Part shown: piece by piece, positions 1 through 7,016 of the stretch | Numbering within the stretch: position 1 is the stretch's first letter | Layout: each line of letters begins with the position of its first letter | NCBI GenBank assembly: GCA_007859835.1 | Contig: SJPJ01000001.1 | Coordinates: 7,285,799 to 7,342,532, forward strand | Direction of reading: 5' to 3' | DNA from: Novipirellula herctigrandis | GTDB lineage: Bacteria > Planctomycetota > Planctomycetia > Pirellulales > Pirellulaceae | Length of the DNA stretch: 56,734 nt | Made by a program: the position numbers and the translations under genes | The notes under the pieces: generated by a model | Told to the model about the DNA's origin: nothing | The model's database searches: none | What the model saw: only the letters and a program-made list of their open reading frames with translations

Positions 1-1854
1 GTCGATGTAGGAACGATCACCGTCAAAGTCACTGCCAGTGATCCCAGTAATGCAACAGTCTCGGATGAGTTTGTCTTGACGGTCGGCAACACCAATGACG
101 TTCCGACGCTAGGCAAGTCGATTAATGACCAATCCACAACCGAGGGATCGATTTTCTCGTTCACGTTCCCTGAAGGCTCCTTTGGTGATCCCGACGGGGA
201 CATGCTTACCTATACGGCCATGCTTGACGATGGCTCCGCTCTGCCCGATTGGCTGGCATTTACCTCGTCCACGCGGACGTTTGCTGGCACGTCGACAAGT
301 GGCGACGTTGGAACATTGAATATTGTCGTTGCGGCGATCGATCCAAGCGATGAATCGGTCACGACTGAATTTGTTATTTCCGTTAGCGATTTTGACCCAG
401 TTGCCGTCGACGATATTGATTTTACAACGAACGAAGATTTGGCGTTGGAATTGGTCGTCTCTGACTTGCTTTTGAATGATCAATATGTTGATGTTGATCA
501 CGAGCGCGTCATTGAGTTCCTTGCGGGTATCGGGGTGACTGAGTTGGGAGCGGTCCTCTCGGTTGCCGCGGATACGGGGCAAATCTCTTACCAACCGTTG
601 ACTTCGTCGGAAATCCAATCTCTCAATGTGGGTCAGACGGTTCAGGACTCTTTCCGTTATGGTATCTGGGACGATCGGGGTGTTGCCAGTTTTGCCACCG
701 TCTTCCTAGCCGTTTCAGGTCGTAATGACGCGCCCCACGCTGTCGATGATGTGATTGCGGTTAGTTCGGTAACCAAGACGGAGATTGACCCATTCATCAA
801 TGATGAAGATGTCGACGGAAATATTGTTCGCTCGACCATGAGCGTAACGGTGGAGCCTCAGTTTGGAGAGCTGCTATTTGAAGACGGACAGTTGAGCTAT
901 TTGCCGGGAGCTTCGTTTGTTAGCGAAGATGGATTCACCTATACCATCGCGGATCACTCCGGTGAACTCAGTCGTGTTGCAACCGTACGACTCCTTGCAC
1001 GTCCTCTTGCCGACACAATTGTTGCTGGAACGTCGATTGAGCGAAGTGTAGAAGTCGCGGTTGCACCCTACTTTGCCTCGCAAACACCATTGGACCTTTC
1101 GCTTGTTGAGATCCTAAGCGGGCCTGTGCCGGGAACGAATCCGATAGAGCAATACGGTCCAAGCCATGGATCAGCGGAAGTGATCAATGGTGCGCTGGTT
1201 TATATGCCTAGCCCGGGATACACCGGGTCCGATTCACTCTATTTTACCGTAGTGGATCAAGACGGTAGCAGGAGCTTGCCAACGCTGATGACCATCCAAA
1301 CGGTACAGAGTCGCTTGCAGTATCCACTCGATCCTGCAGACGTCAATCGTGATGGACAGGTTTCCGCATTGGATGCGTTGCTCGTCATTAATCGGCTCAA
1401 CCGTCTAGGAACTGGGAGCGTGGAAATCGTTGTTGACCAAGAGCATGATTATGGGATTGGCACGAATGACGGCGTTGATGAGCAGTATTTTTACGATGTG
1501 AACGGCGATGTTAAAATTTCAGCGTTGGATGCGTTGCTTGCAATCAATCGACTCGTCGAGCAACCGGCTGAGTCAGAGCGAGTTCCGTCTGGCGAATGGA
1601 TTGGATCACCACTTGTAAGTGCGGAAAACGATCCCATCTCTGGCAATACTCACCCAACCACGATCGATGAGAGACAAGGTGAAACGAAGCGGAAATCGGG
1701 CGGCGACTCTACGGCGAATGTCTTTAATCCAATCGATTTGATCGCAATGGATCGTCATCGCGTTGGGGACACGGACGCGGCTGATGACGATGTTTCTCTC
1801 TTAGCGGCTCTTGACGCGGCAATTCAGGAACGGTTCGAAGTTCGAGTTGGCTAG
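1..1854 (+). CDS. Dockerin-bearing cadherin-like surface protein, 3' part
   Basis: The reading frame is open from base 1, so the gene begins upstream of the window; 617 residues are seen. Repeats in order: the end of one and then a full putative-Ig/dystroglycan cadherin-like (CADG) repeat with DPDGD and the AxDPSD-type ends, then two or three tandem-95/cadherin-5-like repeats that open with AVDD. A dockerin type I module follows, with two Ca-binding half sites DVNRDGQVSALDAL (around 1339) and DVNGDVKISALDAL (around 1495). A polar tail of about 95 residues closes it. Such giant exported adhesin-like proteins with a terminal dockerin are common in planctomycetes, where cohesin partners are usually not known. 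Role in adhesion or cell-surface structure is inference. Downstream genes run in the opposite direction, so it is not in their operon. Confidence 0.85.
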   Translation, partial: VDVGTITVKVTASDPSNATVSDEFVLTVGNTNDVPTLGKSINDQSTTEGSIFSFTFPEGSFGDPDGDMLTYTAMLDDGSALPDWLAFTSSTRTFAGTSTSGDVGTLNIVVAAIDPSDESVTTEFVISVSDFDPVAVDDIDFTTNEDLALELVVSDLLLNDQYVDVDHERVIEFLAGIGVTELGAVLSVAADTGQISYQPLTSSEIQSLNVGQTVQDSFRYGIWDDRGVASFATVFLAVSGRNDAPHAVDDVIAVSSVTKTEIDPFINDEDVDGNIVRSTMSVTVEPQFGELLFEDGQLSYLPGASFVSEDGFTYTIADHSGELSRVATVRLLARPLADTIVAGTSIERSVEVAVAPYFASQTPLDLSLVEILSGPVPGTNPIEQYGPSHGSAEVINGALVYMPSPGYTGSDSLYFTVVDQDGSRSLPTLMTIQTVQSRLQYPLDPADVNRDGQVSALDALLVINRLNRLGTGSVEIVVDQEHDYGIGTNDGVDEQYFYDVNGDVKISALDALLAINRLVEQPAESERVPSGEWIGSPLVSAENDPISGNTHPTTIDERQGETKRKSGGDSTANVFNPIDLIAMDRHRVGDTDAADDDVSLLAALDAAIQERFEVRVG

Positions 1855-1925
1855 CGGGGGAAACCCTTGGGACGTTTTCGGCCGCTTGCGTAGTACGTGC
1901 TTGTGGCGATGGTCTATTTATGACG

Positions 1926-1985
1926 CATTGCAATCGCCGACATTGCAATCGCTCGTATCACAATCGCTCGTATCACAATCGCTGG
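1926..1985. repeat. 15-bp tandem repeat, four units
   Basis: Four adjacent 15-bp units at 1926, 1941, 1956 and 1971: CATTGCAATCGCCGA, CATTGCAATCGCTCG, TATCACAATCGCTCG, TATCACAATCGCTGG. The last unit contains the stop codon and the final codons of the minus-strand SDR gene (stop at 1973-1975), so the array looks like outward copies of that gene end. Confidence 0.85.
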
Positions 1986-2749
1986 ACTGTCATCCCACCA
2001 TCGACATAGATGACTTGTCCCGTCGCGTAGGGAAGATCCCCGCGTGCCATTGCTGCTGCGAGTTTACCGATGTCTTCGGGCACTCCCCAGCGTTTCAAAA
2101 TGCATAGGTCCGTCTCGAAGATCAAGCGATCATACTTCTCAGTCACGCCGGCCGTCATGTTCGACTTGATGATGCCAGGTCGGATTTCGAATACAGGAAT
2201 GTTGAATTCTCCCAGTCGCGCGGCAAACAATGAACTCATCATCCCAATCCCCGCTTTCGAGACGCAGTAGTCGCCACGTGCCACAGACACGACGGTTGCC
2301 GAAATCGAGCCAATGTTGATGATGCAGCCATTGAACTCGCTATCCGCATTTTTCTGCTTGATCATCCAGTTTGCCACTGCCTGCGTCAGAAAGTAGGGCC
2401 CTTTCAAATTGATGTTCATCACACGGTCGTAGCTCTCCTCCGATGCTTCAAGGATGTCCGCCCGTATGGTGGGTGCTACGCCCGCGTTGTTGACAAGTAC
2501 GTCAAGACGTCCAAAGTGTTTTTCGATTTCCTCGAGCATCGCCGACCGATCCTCGCTACTCGAAACGTCTCCCGAGCAATACAGCACTTCGGCGCCGTGT
2601 GCTTGAAGCGATTCAATTGACTCCGCCACCTCCGATGCATCTCGTCGTCCACTCAGTACAAGGTTGAATCCATCCAAGGCTAATCTTGTCGAAATTCCAA
2701 AACCGATGCCAAGTGCTCCGCCAGTGATCAAGGCTACCTGTTTAGTCAT
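1973..2749 (-). CDS. SDR-family oxidoreductase (FabG/KduD-like)
   Basis: A 258-residue classical short-chain dehydrogenase: Rossmann glycine motif TGGALGIG at residues 9-16, NNAG at 87-90, active-site Tyr161 and Lys165 in YCVSK, with a Ser near 148-150. It would reduce a keto sugar or oxidise an alcohol with NAD(P)H in the cytosol. It lies 18 bp after the XRE-cupin regulator on the same strand and is probably cotranscribed with it. The neighbouring GH88 and KdgF-like cupin make a role as uronate (DKI or DKII type) reductase or dehydrogenase attractive, but this is inference from context; SDR sequence alone does not fix the substrate. Its last codons are part of a tandem repeat. Confidence 0.9.
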   Translation of the reverse strand: MTKQVALITGGALGIGFGISTRLALDGFNLVLSGRRDASEVAESIESLQAHGAEVLYCSGDVSSSEDRSAMLEEIEKHFGRLDVLVNNAGVAPTIRADILEASEESYDRVMNINLKGPYFLTQAVANWMIKQKNADSEFNGCIINIGSISATVVSVARGDYCVSKAGIGMMSSLFAARLGEFNIPVFEIRPGIIKSNMTAGVTEKYDRLIFETDLCILKRWGVPEDIGKLAAAMARGDLPYATGQVIYVDGGMTVQRL

Positions 2750-2767
2750 CTGAATTCTCCGAGCGAT

Positions 2768-3316
2768 TCAAAATCGCTTTTGCTTGTGTATGTGTTGAAT
2801 AATGATTCTGCAATCTTCGAGCACTTCGTAAGTGTGTTCAAACAGAGCGTCAAACTGAAGGCAGTCCCCTGCCGAAAGAATGTGACTCTCATAGGGAAGG
2901 TCAAGCTTTAACTTACCTTCCAACACCCAACAGATTTCGAAGTCGTCGCGATGCGCGTCTGGATTGGAACGCTTGGCGCCTTTCGGAGCGTCCGCATAGA
3001 AGCACTTGGCATTTGCAAATTGAATCTCACGAAAATGAAAGTCACCAGCAATCCGCTCGGTTTCGTGTTTGCACTGCGCGGTGCGAGACTCGACAAGCGA
3101 TAGAAGTTCCGCAGCGGTCACACCAAACGCCCGCGACAATCGAAACAGTGTTTTCAATTCCGCAACTGTCTGATTGCGTTCCAGCTTGGAAATCACCGCT
3201 GGCGAAATCCCCGTCCGCTCCGATAGATCGGCAATGGTCATGTTGCCAAGTTTTCGGAGGTCTCGTATTACCGAAAAATTGTACATGTCCAAGCCGATTT
3301 CAGCAGATTCGTCCAT
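2768..3316 (-). CDS. XRE-family regulator with C-terminal cupin sensor
   Basis: 182 residues. Residues about 12-66 form an XRE-type helix-turn-helix (MTIADLSERTGISPAVISKLE is the recognition part) and residues about 100-180 a cupin_2 domain (PDAHRDDFEICWVLEG, then LSAGDCLQF). This architecture is typical of small-molecule-sensing repressors or activators of sugar and amine catabolism (SutR/PuuR-like layout). It is divergent from the GH88 gene and upstream of the SDR on the same strand, so it most likely controls both arms of the uronate locus and itself. Effector unknown; an unsaturated uronate or its ketonised product is a reasonable guess. Confidence 0.9.
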   Translation of the reverse strand: MDESAEIGLDMYNFSVIRDLRKLGNMTIADLSERTGISPAVISKLERNQTVAELKTLFRLSRAFGVTAAELLSLVESRTAQCKHETERIAGDFHFREIQFANAKCFYADAPKGAKRSNPDAHRDDFEICWVLEGKLKLDLPYESHILSAGDCLQFDALFEHTYEVLEDCRIIIQHIHKQKRF

Positions 3317-3370
3317 TCACAGTGCTTTCTCAAACGCTCTGTTCACCAAGTCGCAACAAATCTCAGTTTA

Positions 3371-3400
3371 TTGCTTGAAAACGTTCCCCGATAGTATATA
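3371..3400 (+). promoter_or_regulatory. Putative sigma-70-like promoter for the GH88 operon
   Basis: TTGCTT at 3371-3376 and TATATA at 3395-3400 with an 18-bp spacer lie just ahead of the uronate genes. The spacer contains AACGTT at 3380-3385, a small palindrome that could be part of an operator. Transcription from here would start near 3407, past the ATG at 3406, which fits the GTG start chosen for GH88. Sequence inspection only. Confidence 0.4.
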
Positions 3401-3432
3401 AACGCATGAAAAATATTACAGGAGAACTTTAC

Positions 3433-4803
3433 GTGCGTTTCGACAATCATATTTCCCCCCAAGACTTGCAGCCAGCCATCGATCGTTTTTGGGCGATTTC
3501 CGGGCAAAAGATCAACGATCTCAATCAAAACTACGACTCAGCCCAAGGGTCGCCCGTATTTACGGTGAAGGGCAAATACACGACGCGCGGATGGACCGAA
3601 TGGACTCAGGGGTTTCAGTATGGATCGGAAATTCTTCAGTACGATGCCAGTGACGATGTGTCATTTTTGGAGATGGGCAAGAAGAATACCATCGACAAGA
3701 TGGCTCCACACGTCACGCATTTTGGCGTCCATGACCATGGGTTCAACAACGTCAGCACGTACGGCAATCTTTTGCGTCTGATGAATGAAGGCCGTATCGC
3801 AGAAAATTTGTGGGAGCGAAACTTCTACGAAATGGCCTTGAAAGCTTCGGGCGCTGTTCAGGCTCGCCGCTGGACGACACTTCCAAACGGTGGTTATGTA
3901 TATTCGTTCAATGGCCCGCATTCGTTGTTCGCCGATACGATTCGTTCTCTGCGTGCGTTGGCGGTCTCGCACCAGCTAGGGCATTCGTTTATGCACGAAA
4001 ACGATGCGGAAGTCAGCCTGCTAACTCGATTGATCCAACATGCAAAGGCGACAGCGGATTATTCGGTGTACTACGGGGAAGGCAGAGACGCCTACGACAT
4101 CCGAGGTCGAACAGCACACGAGAGTATTTTTAATCTAAATGACGGTAACTTCCGTTGCCCGAATTCGCAGCAAGGGTTTTCGCCCTTCACAACGTGGACG
4201 CGTGGATTGGCGTGGATCATGGTCGGTTCTGCGGAGCAACTCGAGTTCCTGCAAACTATCGATGACAGCGAATTTGAGTCCGAAGGCGGCCGCATCGCGG
4301 TAGAGGGATTCTTGGTGAAGATGGCAAGAGCGTCTTGCGATTTTTTCATCAAGCATAGTGCTGCTGACGGAATTCCATACTGGGACACCGGAGCACCCAA
4401 TCTCCACAAGCTCGGTACCGACTACCTTGACCGTCCTGCAGATCCGTTCAATGAATTCGAACCGGTTGATTCGTCGGCGGCTGCCATTGGTGCACAGGGG
4501 CTAATTCGACTAGGTTGTTATCTAAACGACCAAGATTCGGCGGTTGGTGAACGTTATATGCAAGCCGGTCTCACGGTGCTTAAGACATTGTTGGAAGAGC
4601 CCTACCTCAGCACCGATCCGTCGCATCAAGGCCTGATACTTCACTCGGTATATCACCGCCCCAACGGTTGGGACCATATTCCCGACGGACAAAGCGTTCC
4701 GTGTGGCGAATCGAGCATGTGGGGAGATTATCACGCACGCGAATTGGCACTGCTTGTCGACCGTATTGCAAACGATAAAACCTACCTAAAATTTTTCCTC
4801 TAA
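3433..4803 (+). CDS. GH88 unsaturated glucuronyl hydrolase
   Basis: 456 residues, no signal peptide, so cytosolic. An (alpha/alpha)6 hydrolase that hydrates the double bond of 4,5-unsaturated uronic acids left by polysaccharide lyases and so frees the uronate. The GH88 marks are HDHGF (Asp101, counterpart of UGL Asp88), ADTIRSL (Asp168, counterpart of the catalytic Asp149), FTTWTRGLAW and a late DSSAAAIGAQGL. I chose GTG 3433 because AGGAG stands 8 nt before it at 3418-3422; an in-frame ATG at 3406 has no ribosome site and would sit at the predicted transcript start. The stop is 15 bp before the cupin gene. Slightly longer than typical family members. Family call is solid; the donor polysaccharide is unknown. 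Confidence 0.88.
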   Translation: MRFDNHISPQDLQPAIDRFWAISGQKINDLNQNYDSAQGSPVFTVKGKYTTRGWTEWTQGFQYGSEILQYDASDDVSFLEMGKKNTIDKMAPHVTHFGVHDHGFNNVSTYGNLLRLMNEGRIAENLWERNFYEMALKASGAVQARRWTTLPNGGYVYSFNGPHSLFADTIRSLRALAVSHQLGHSFMHENDAEVSLLTRLIQHAKATADYSVYYGEGRDAYDIRGRTAHESIFNLNDGNFRCPNSQQGFSPFTTWTRGLAWIMVGSAEQLEFLQTIDDSEFESEGGRIAVEGFLVKMARASCDFFIKHSAADGIPYWDTGAPNLHKLGTDYLDRPADPFNEFEPVDSSAAAIGAQGLIRLGCYLNDQDSAVGERYMQAGLTVLKTLLEEPYLSTDPSHQGLILHSVYHRPNGWDHIPDGQSVPCGESSMWGDYHARELALLVDRIANDKTYLKFFL

Positions 4804-4818
4804 CGGAAAGGGCATCTC

Positions 4819-5283
4819 ATGATCATCGGCGATCTAAGCAAAATCGAAGGACGGACTTACCCAGCGCGAAGGTTGACTCAGAACTTGGTTGGCGGGGCTT
4901 CACCGGTTCAGTGCAAAAATTTCTGCATGGGCTACGTAACACTTGAGCCTAACGGCGGGCAAGTGCCTTGGCATAACCAGGAATCCGAGGAGATCTACTT
5001 CGTCATTTCCGGTAAAGCGGAAATGTGTTTGGGCGAAGAGCGGCAAGAAATGGTCTCGGGGCAAATTGTTCAGATTCCATCTGGCGTTTACCACCAATTA
5101 ACAAATATTGGTGATGAACCTTTGACGTTTGTCTATGTCTACGGGCCCGCCGGAGATGTCGCCCATTGGCGTCAGGAGCTTGCCGGAACGTTACCAAAGG
5201 CAGGTGTCGACGTACCTGAATTGCCCACAGGTGCCCAAACTCAGTGTACGGATATGCCCGAAGGTGGGCCGGTCATTATCTAG
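4819..5283 (+). CDS. Cupin, KdgF-like
   Basis: 154-residue single-domain cupin. Metal site: PWHNQESEE supplies His, Gln and Glu (a His-x-Gln variant of the usual HxH motif 1), and GQIVQIPSGVYHQLTN fits the motif-2 consensus G(x)5PxG(x)2H(x)3N exactly. KdgF-type cupins speed the opening of 4,5-unsaturated uronates to linear ketonised sugars, which is exactly the step after GH88; gene position 15 bp after GH88 and 51 bp before an oxidoreductase supports that. A general sugar-binding or isomerising cupin cannot be excluded by sequence alone. Confidence 0.85.
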   Translation: MIIGDLSKIEGRTYPARRLTQNLVGGASPVQCKNFCMGYVTLEPNGGQVPWHNQESEEIYFVISGKAEMCLGEERQEMVSGQIVQIPSGVYHQLTNIGDEPLTFVYVYGPAGDVAHWRQELAGTLPKAGVDVPELPTGAQTQCTDMPEGGPVII

Positions 5284-5334
5284 TTCAAACCAATTGAATT
5301 AACCAACCAAAGAATCTTACCGCAGGAACAAACG

Positions 5335-6537
5335 ATGGAAACCAAACGCATTGGCATCATTATGAATGGTGTGACCGGACGCATGGGGATGAACCAGCAT
5401 CTGATTCGATCCATCAGTGAGATTATCAAGCAAGGCGGTATCAAGGTTGGTAACGACTTGGTAATCATGCCCGACCCGATCCTAACAGGACGCCGCGAGT
5501 ACGCGTTAAAGGATCTTGCGGAAACGCACGGAAATGATTCACGTGGCGAACCCTACGCCTACACCACCGATGTTCAAGGTGCACTGGATGGAAAATACGG
5601 TGAATCCGAAATCTTCTTCGATGCTTCAGGAACGCTTCAGCGCGCCGGTTTCATCGAGATGGCGGTCAAAGCGGGTAAGGCAATCTATTGCGAAAAGCCA
5701 ACGGCGACCAAGACCGCAGAGGCCGTTCGACTTGCCAAGCTCGTCGACAACGCGGGGCTGAAAAATGGTGTCGTGCAAGACAAGTTGTGGCTGCCGGGAT
5801 TACGCAAGTTGAAGATGCTGCAAGAAATTGGTTTCTTCGGAAAACTGCTTTCGGTGCGCGGCGAGTTTGGCTATTGGGTCTTTACGGGGATGGATTACGA
5901 CCAACCGGCACAGCGACCGAGTTGGAACTACCGCGCTGAAGATGGTGGCGGAATGATGATCGATATGTTTTGTCATTGGCGTTATGTGATCGACAATCTT
6001 TTCGGGCCCGTGAAGAGCCTCGTTGCGTACGGAGCGACCGATATTGACCAACGTCGCAGTGAAGATGGAACGCCTTACCCATGCACTGCTGACGACTCGG
6101 CCTACGCCATGTTCTTGTTGGAAGATGGCACCATGGTGCAGTTCAATAGCTCTTGGTGTACGCGAGTCCGCCGCGACGATCTTCTTTCCATTCAAGTTGA
6201 CGGTGTTAAAGGCTCGGCGGTGGCTGGATTGCGCGAAGTGAAAACGCAAAGTGCCGCCAACACACCGAAACCCGTTTGGAATCCCGATATCGCTCAGCCG
6301 ATTGATTTTCTAGCTGGTTGGGAAGATGTGCCCAACAACATTAGTTACGACAACGCCTTCAAAATCCAATGGGAAGAATTCATCAAGCATGTCGTTCTCG
6401 ATACCCCTTGGAGATACAGCTTGATGGAAGGTGCGAAGGGAGTCCAACTTGCGGAGTTGGGAATGCAAAGCTGGAAGGAACGCAAATGGGTCGACGTCAC
6501 TGACATTGAAGCGTTTGCTGCATCGACAACGCAGTAG
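5335..6537 (+). CDS. Gfo/Idh/MocA-family oxidoreductase
   Basis: 400 residues. N-terminal Rossmann fold (GIIMNGVTGRMGMNQ, residues 7-21), the family EKP motif at residues 120-122 in YCEKPTA, and the C-terminal alpha/beta domain with GGGMMIDMFCHW near 203-214, where the His is in the position of the usual catalytic histidine. NAD(P)-dependent sugar or uronate oxidation or reduction in the cytosol. It ends the GH88-cupin operon (51-bp gap) and may take the place of KduI or of a DEH reductase in handling the ketonised uronate; this is inference. No signal peptide, unlike many planctomycete members of the family. Confidence 0.9.
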   Translation: METKRIGIIMNGVTGRMGMNQHLIRSISEIIKQGGIKVGNDLVIMPDPILTGRREYALKDLAETHGNDSRGEPYAYTTDVQGALDGKYGESEIFFDASGTLQRAGFIEMAVKAGKAIYCEKPTATKTAEAVRLAKLVDNAGLKNGVVQDKLWLPGLRKLKMLQEIGFFGKLLSVRGEFGYWVFTGMDYDQPAQRPSWNYRAEDGGGMMIDMFCHWRYVIDNLFGPVKSLVAYGATDIDQRRSEDGTPYPCTADDSAYAMFLLEDGTMVQFNSSWCTRVRRDDLLSIQVDGVKGSAVAGLREVKTQSAANTPKPVWNPDIAQPIDFLAGWEDVPNNISYDNAFKIQWEEFIKHVVLDTPWRYSLMEGAKGVQLAELGMQSWKERKWVDVTDIEAFAASTTQ

Positions 6538-7016
6538 CACTGTCTAGCGTTCCTTTTTCGTCAATATACAGATTGGCCCAAACGAGAGGGTCGTTGTGTG
6601 ATTCGACTCGCTTTTCATGCCCGCCGATCCCTTCAGGGCAAATTCGTTTATCACATTACGCAAATTTGTTGCTGGCCGTTAGGCCGCCTTCCTGGCGTGA
6701 CCGCGAGCGAGCGCTCGGCGGCTGATGACCCAGTTTGAAAAGCTGATTTGCCCTGCCAATCCTTTCTAGGGAGGCGACTTCGCGCATGATCGCAGATACA
6801 ATGTGTAGCTCTCTCTATTAGGTTTGTGGCGATTGCAGATTGGCTTGACGCTGTGCCAAGGTGTTGAGAAATGTGTTGGCAGCGTCGAGCGATCTTATGT
6901 GTGTTACGTTTCGCGGCAGACCAAAACGGGAAGAATAGCTTAGCCGAACGCCCTCCAAGAATGCTCAGCCTGCTGATTGTGAAGTCTTAAGGCCTCAGTC
7001 AAAAACAAGGAAATAG
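6538..7016. other. Intergenic region with nested inverted repeats
   Basis: No credible gene in 479 bp. A perfect 10-bp inverted repeat, CAGGGCAAAT at 6634-6643 and ATTTGCCCTG at 6746-6755, encloses GC-rich hairpin-forming sequence (CGAGCG/CGCTCG with CCG/CGG outside, 6701-6721). It may be a structured RNA, a REP-like element or the remnant of a small insertion. I see no flanking direct repeat. Confidence 0.4.

Noticed and set aside
2768-5283. Toxin-antitoxin or defence reading of the XRE regulator and nearby cupin
   Set aside because: Regulator has a cupin sensor and its neighbours are clear uronate enzymes; no toxin fold present.
6701-6721. Intrinsic terminator for the uronate operon
   Set aside because: Stem is 160 bp past the last stop and has no T run.
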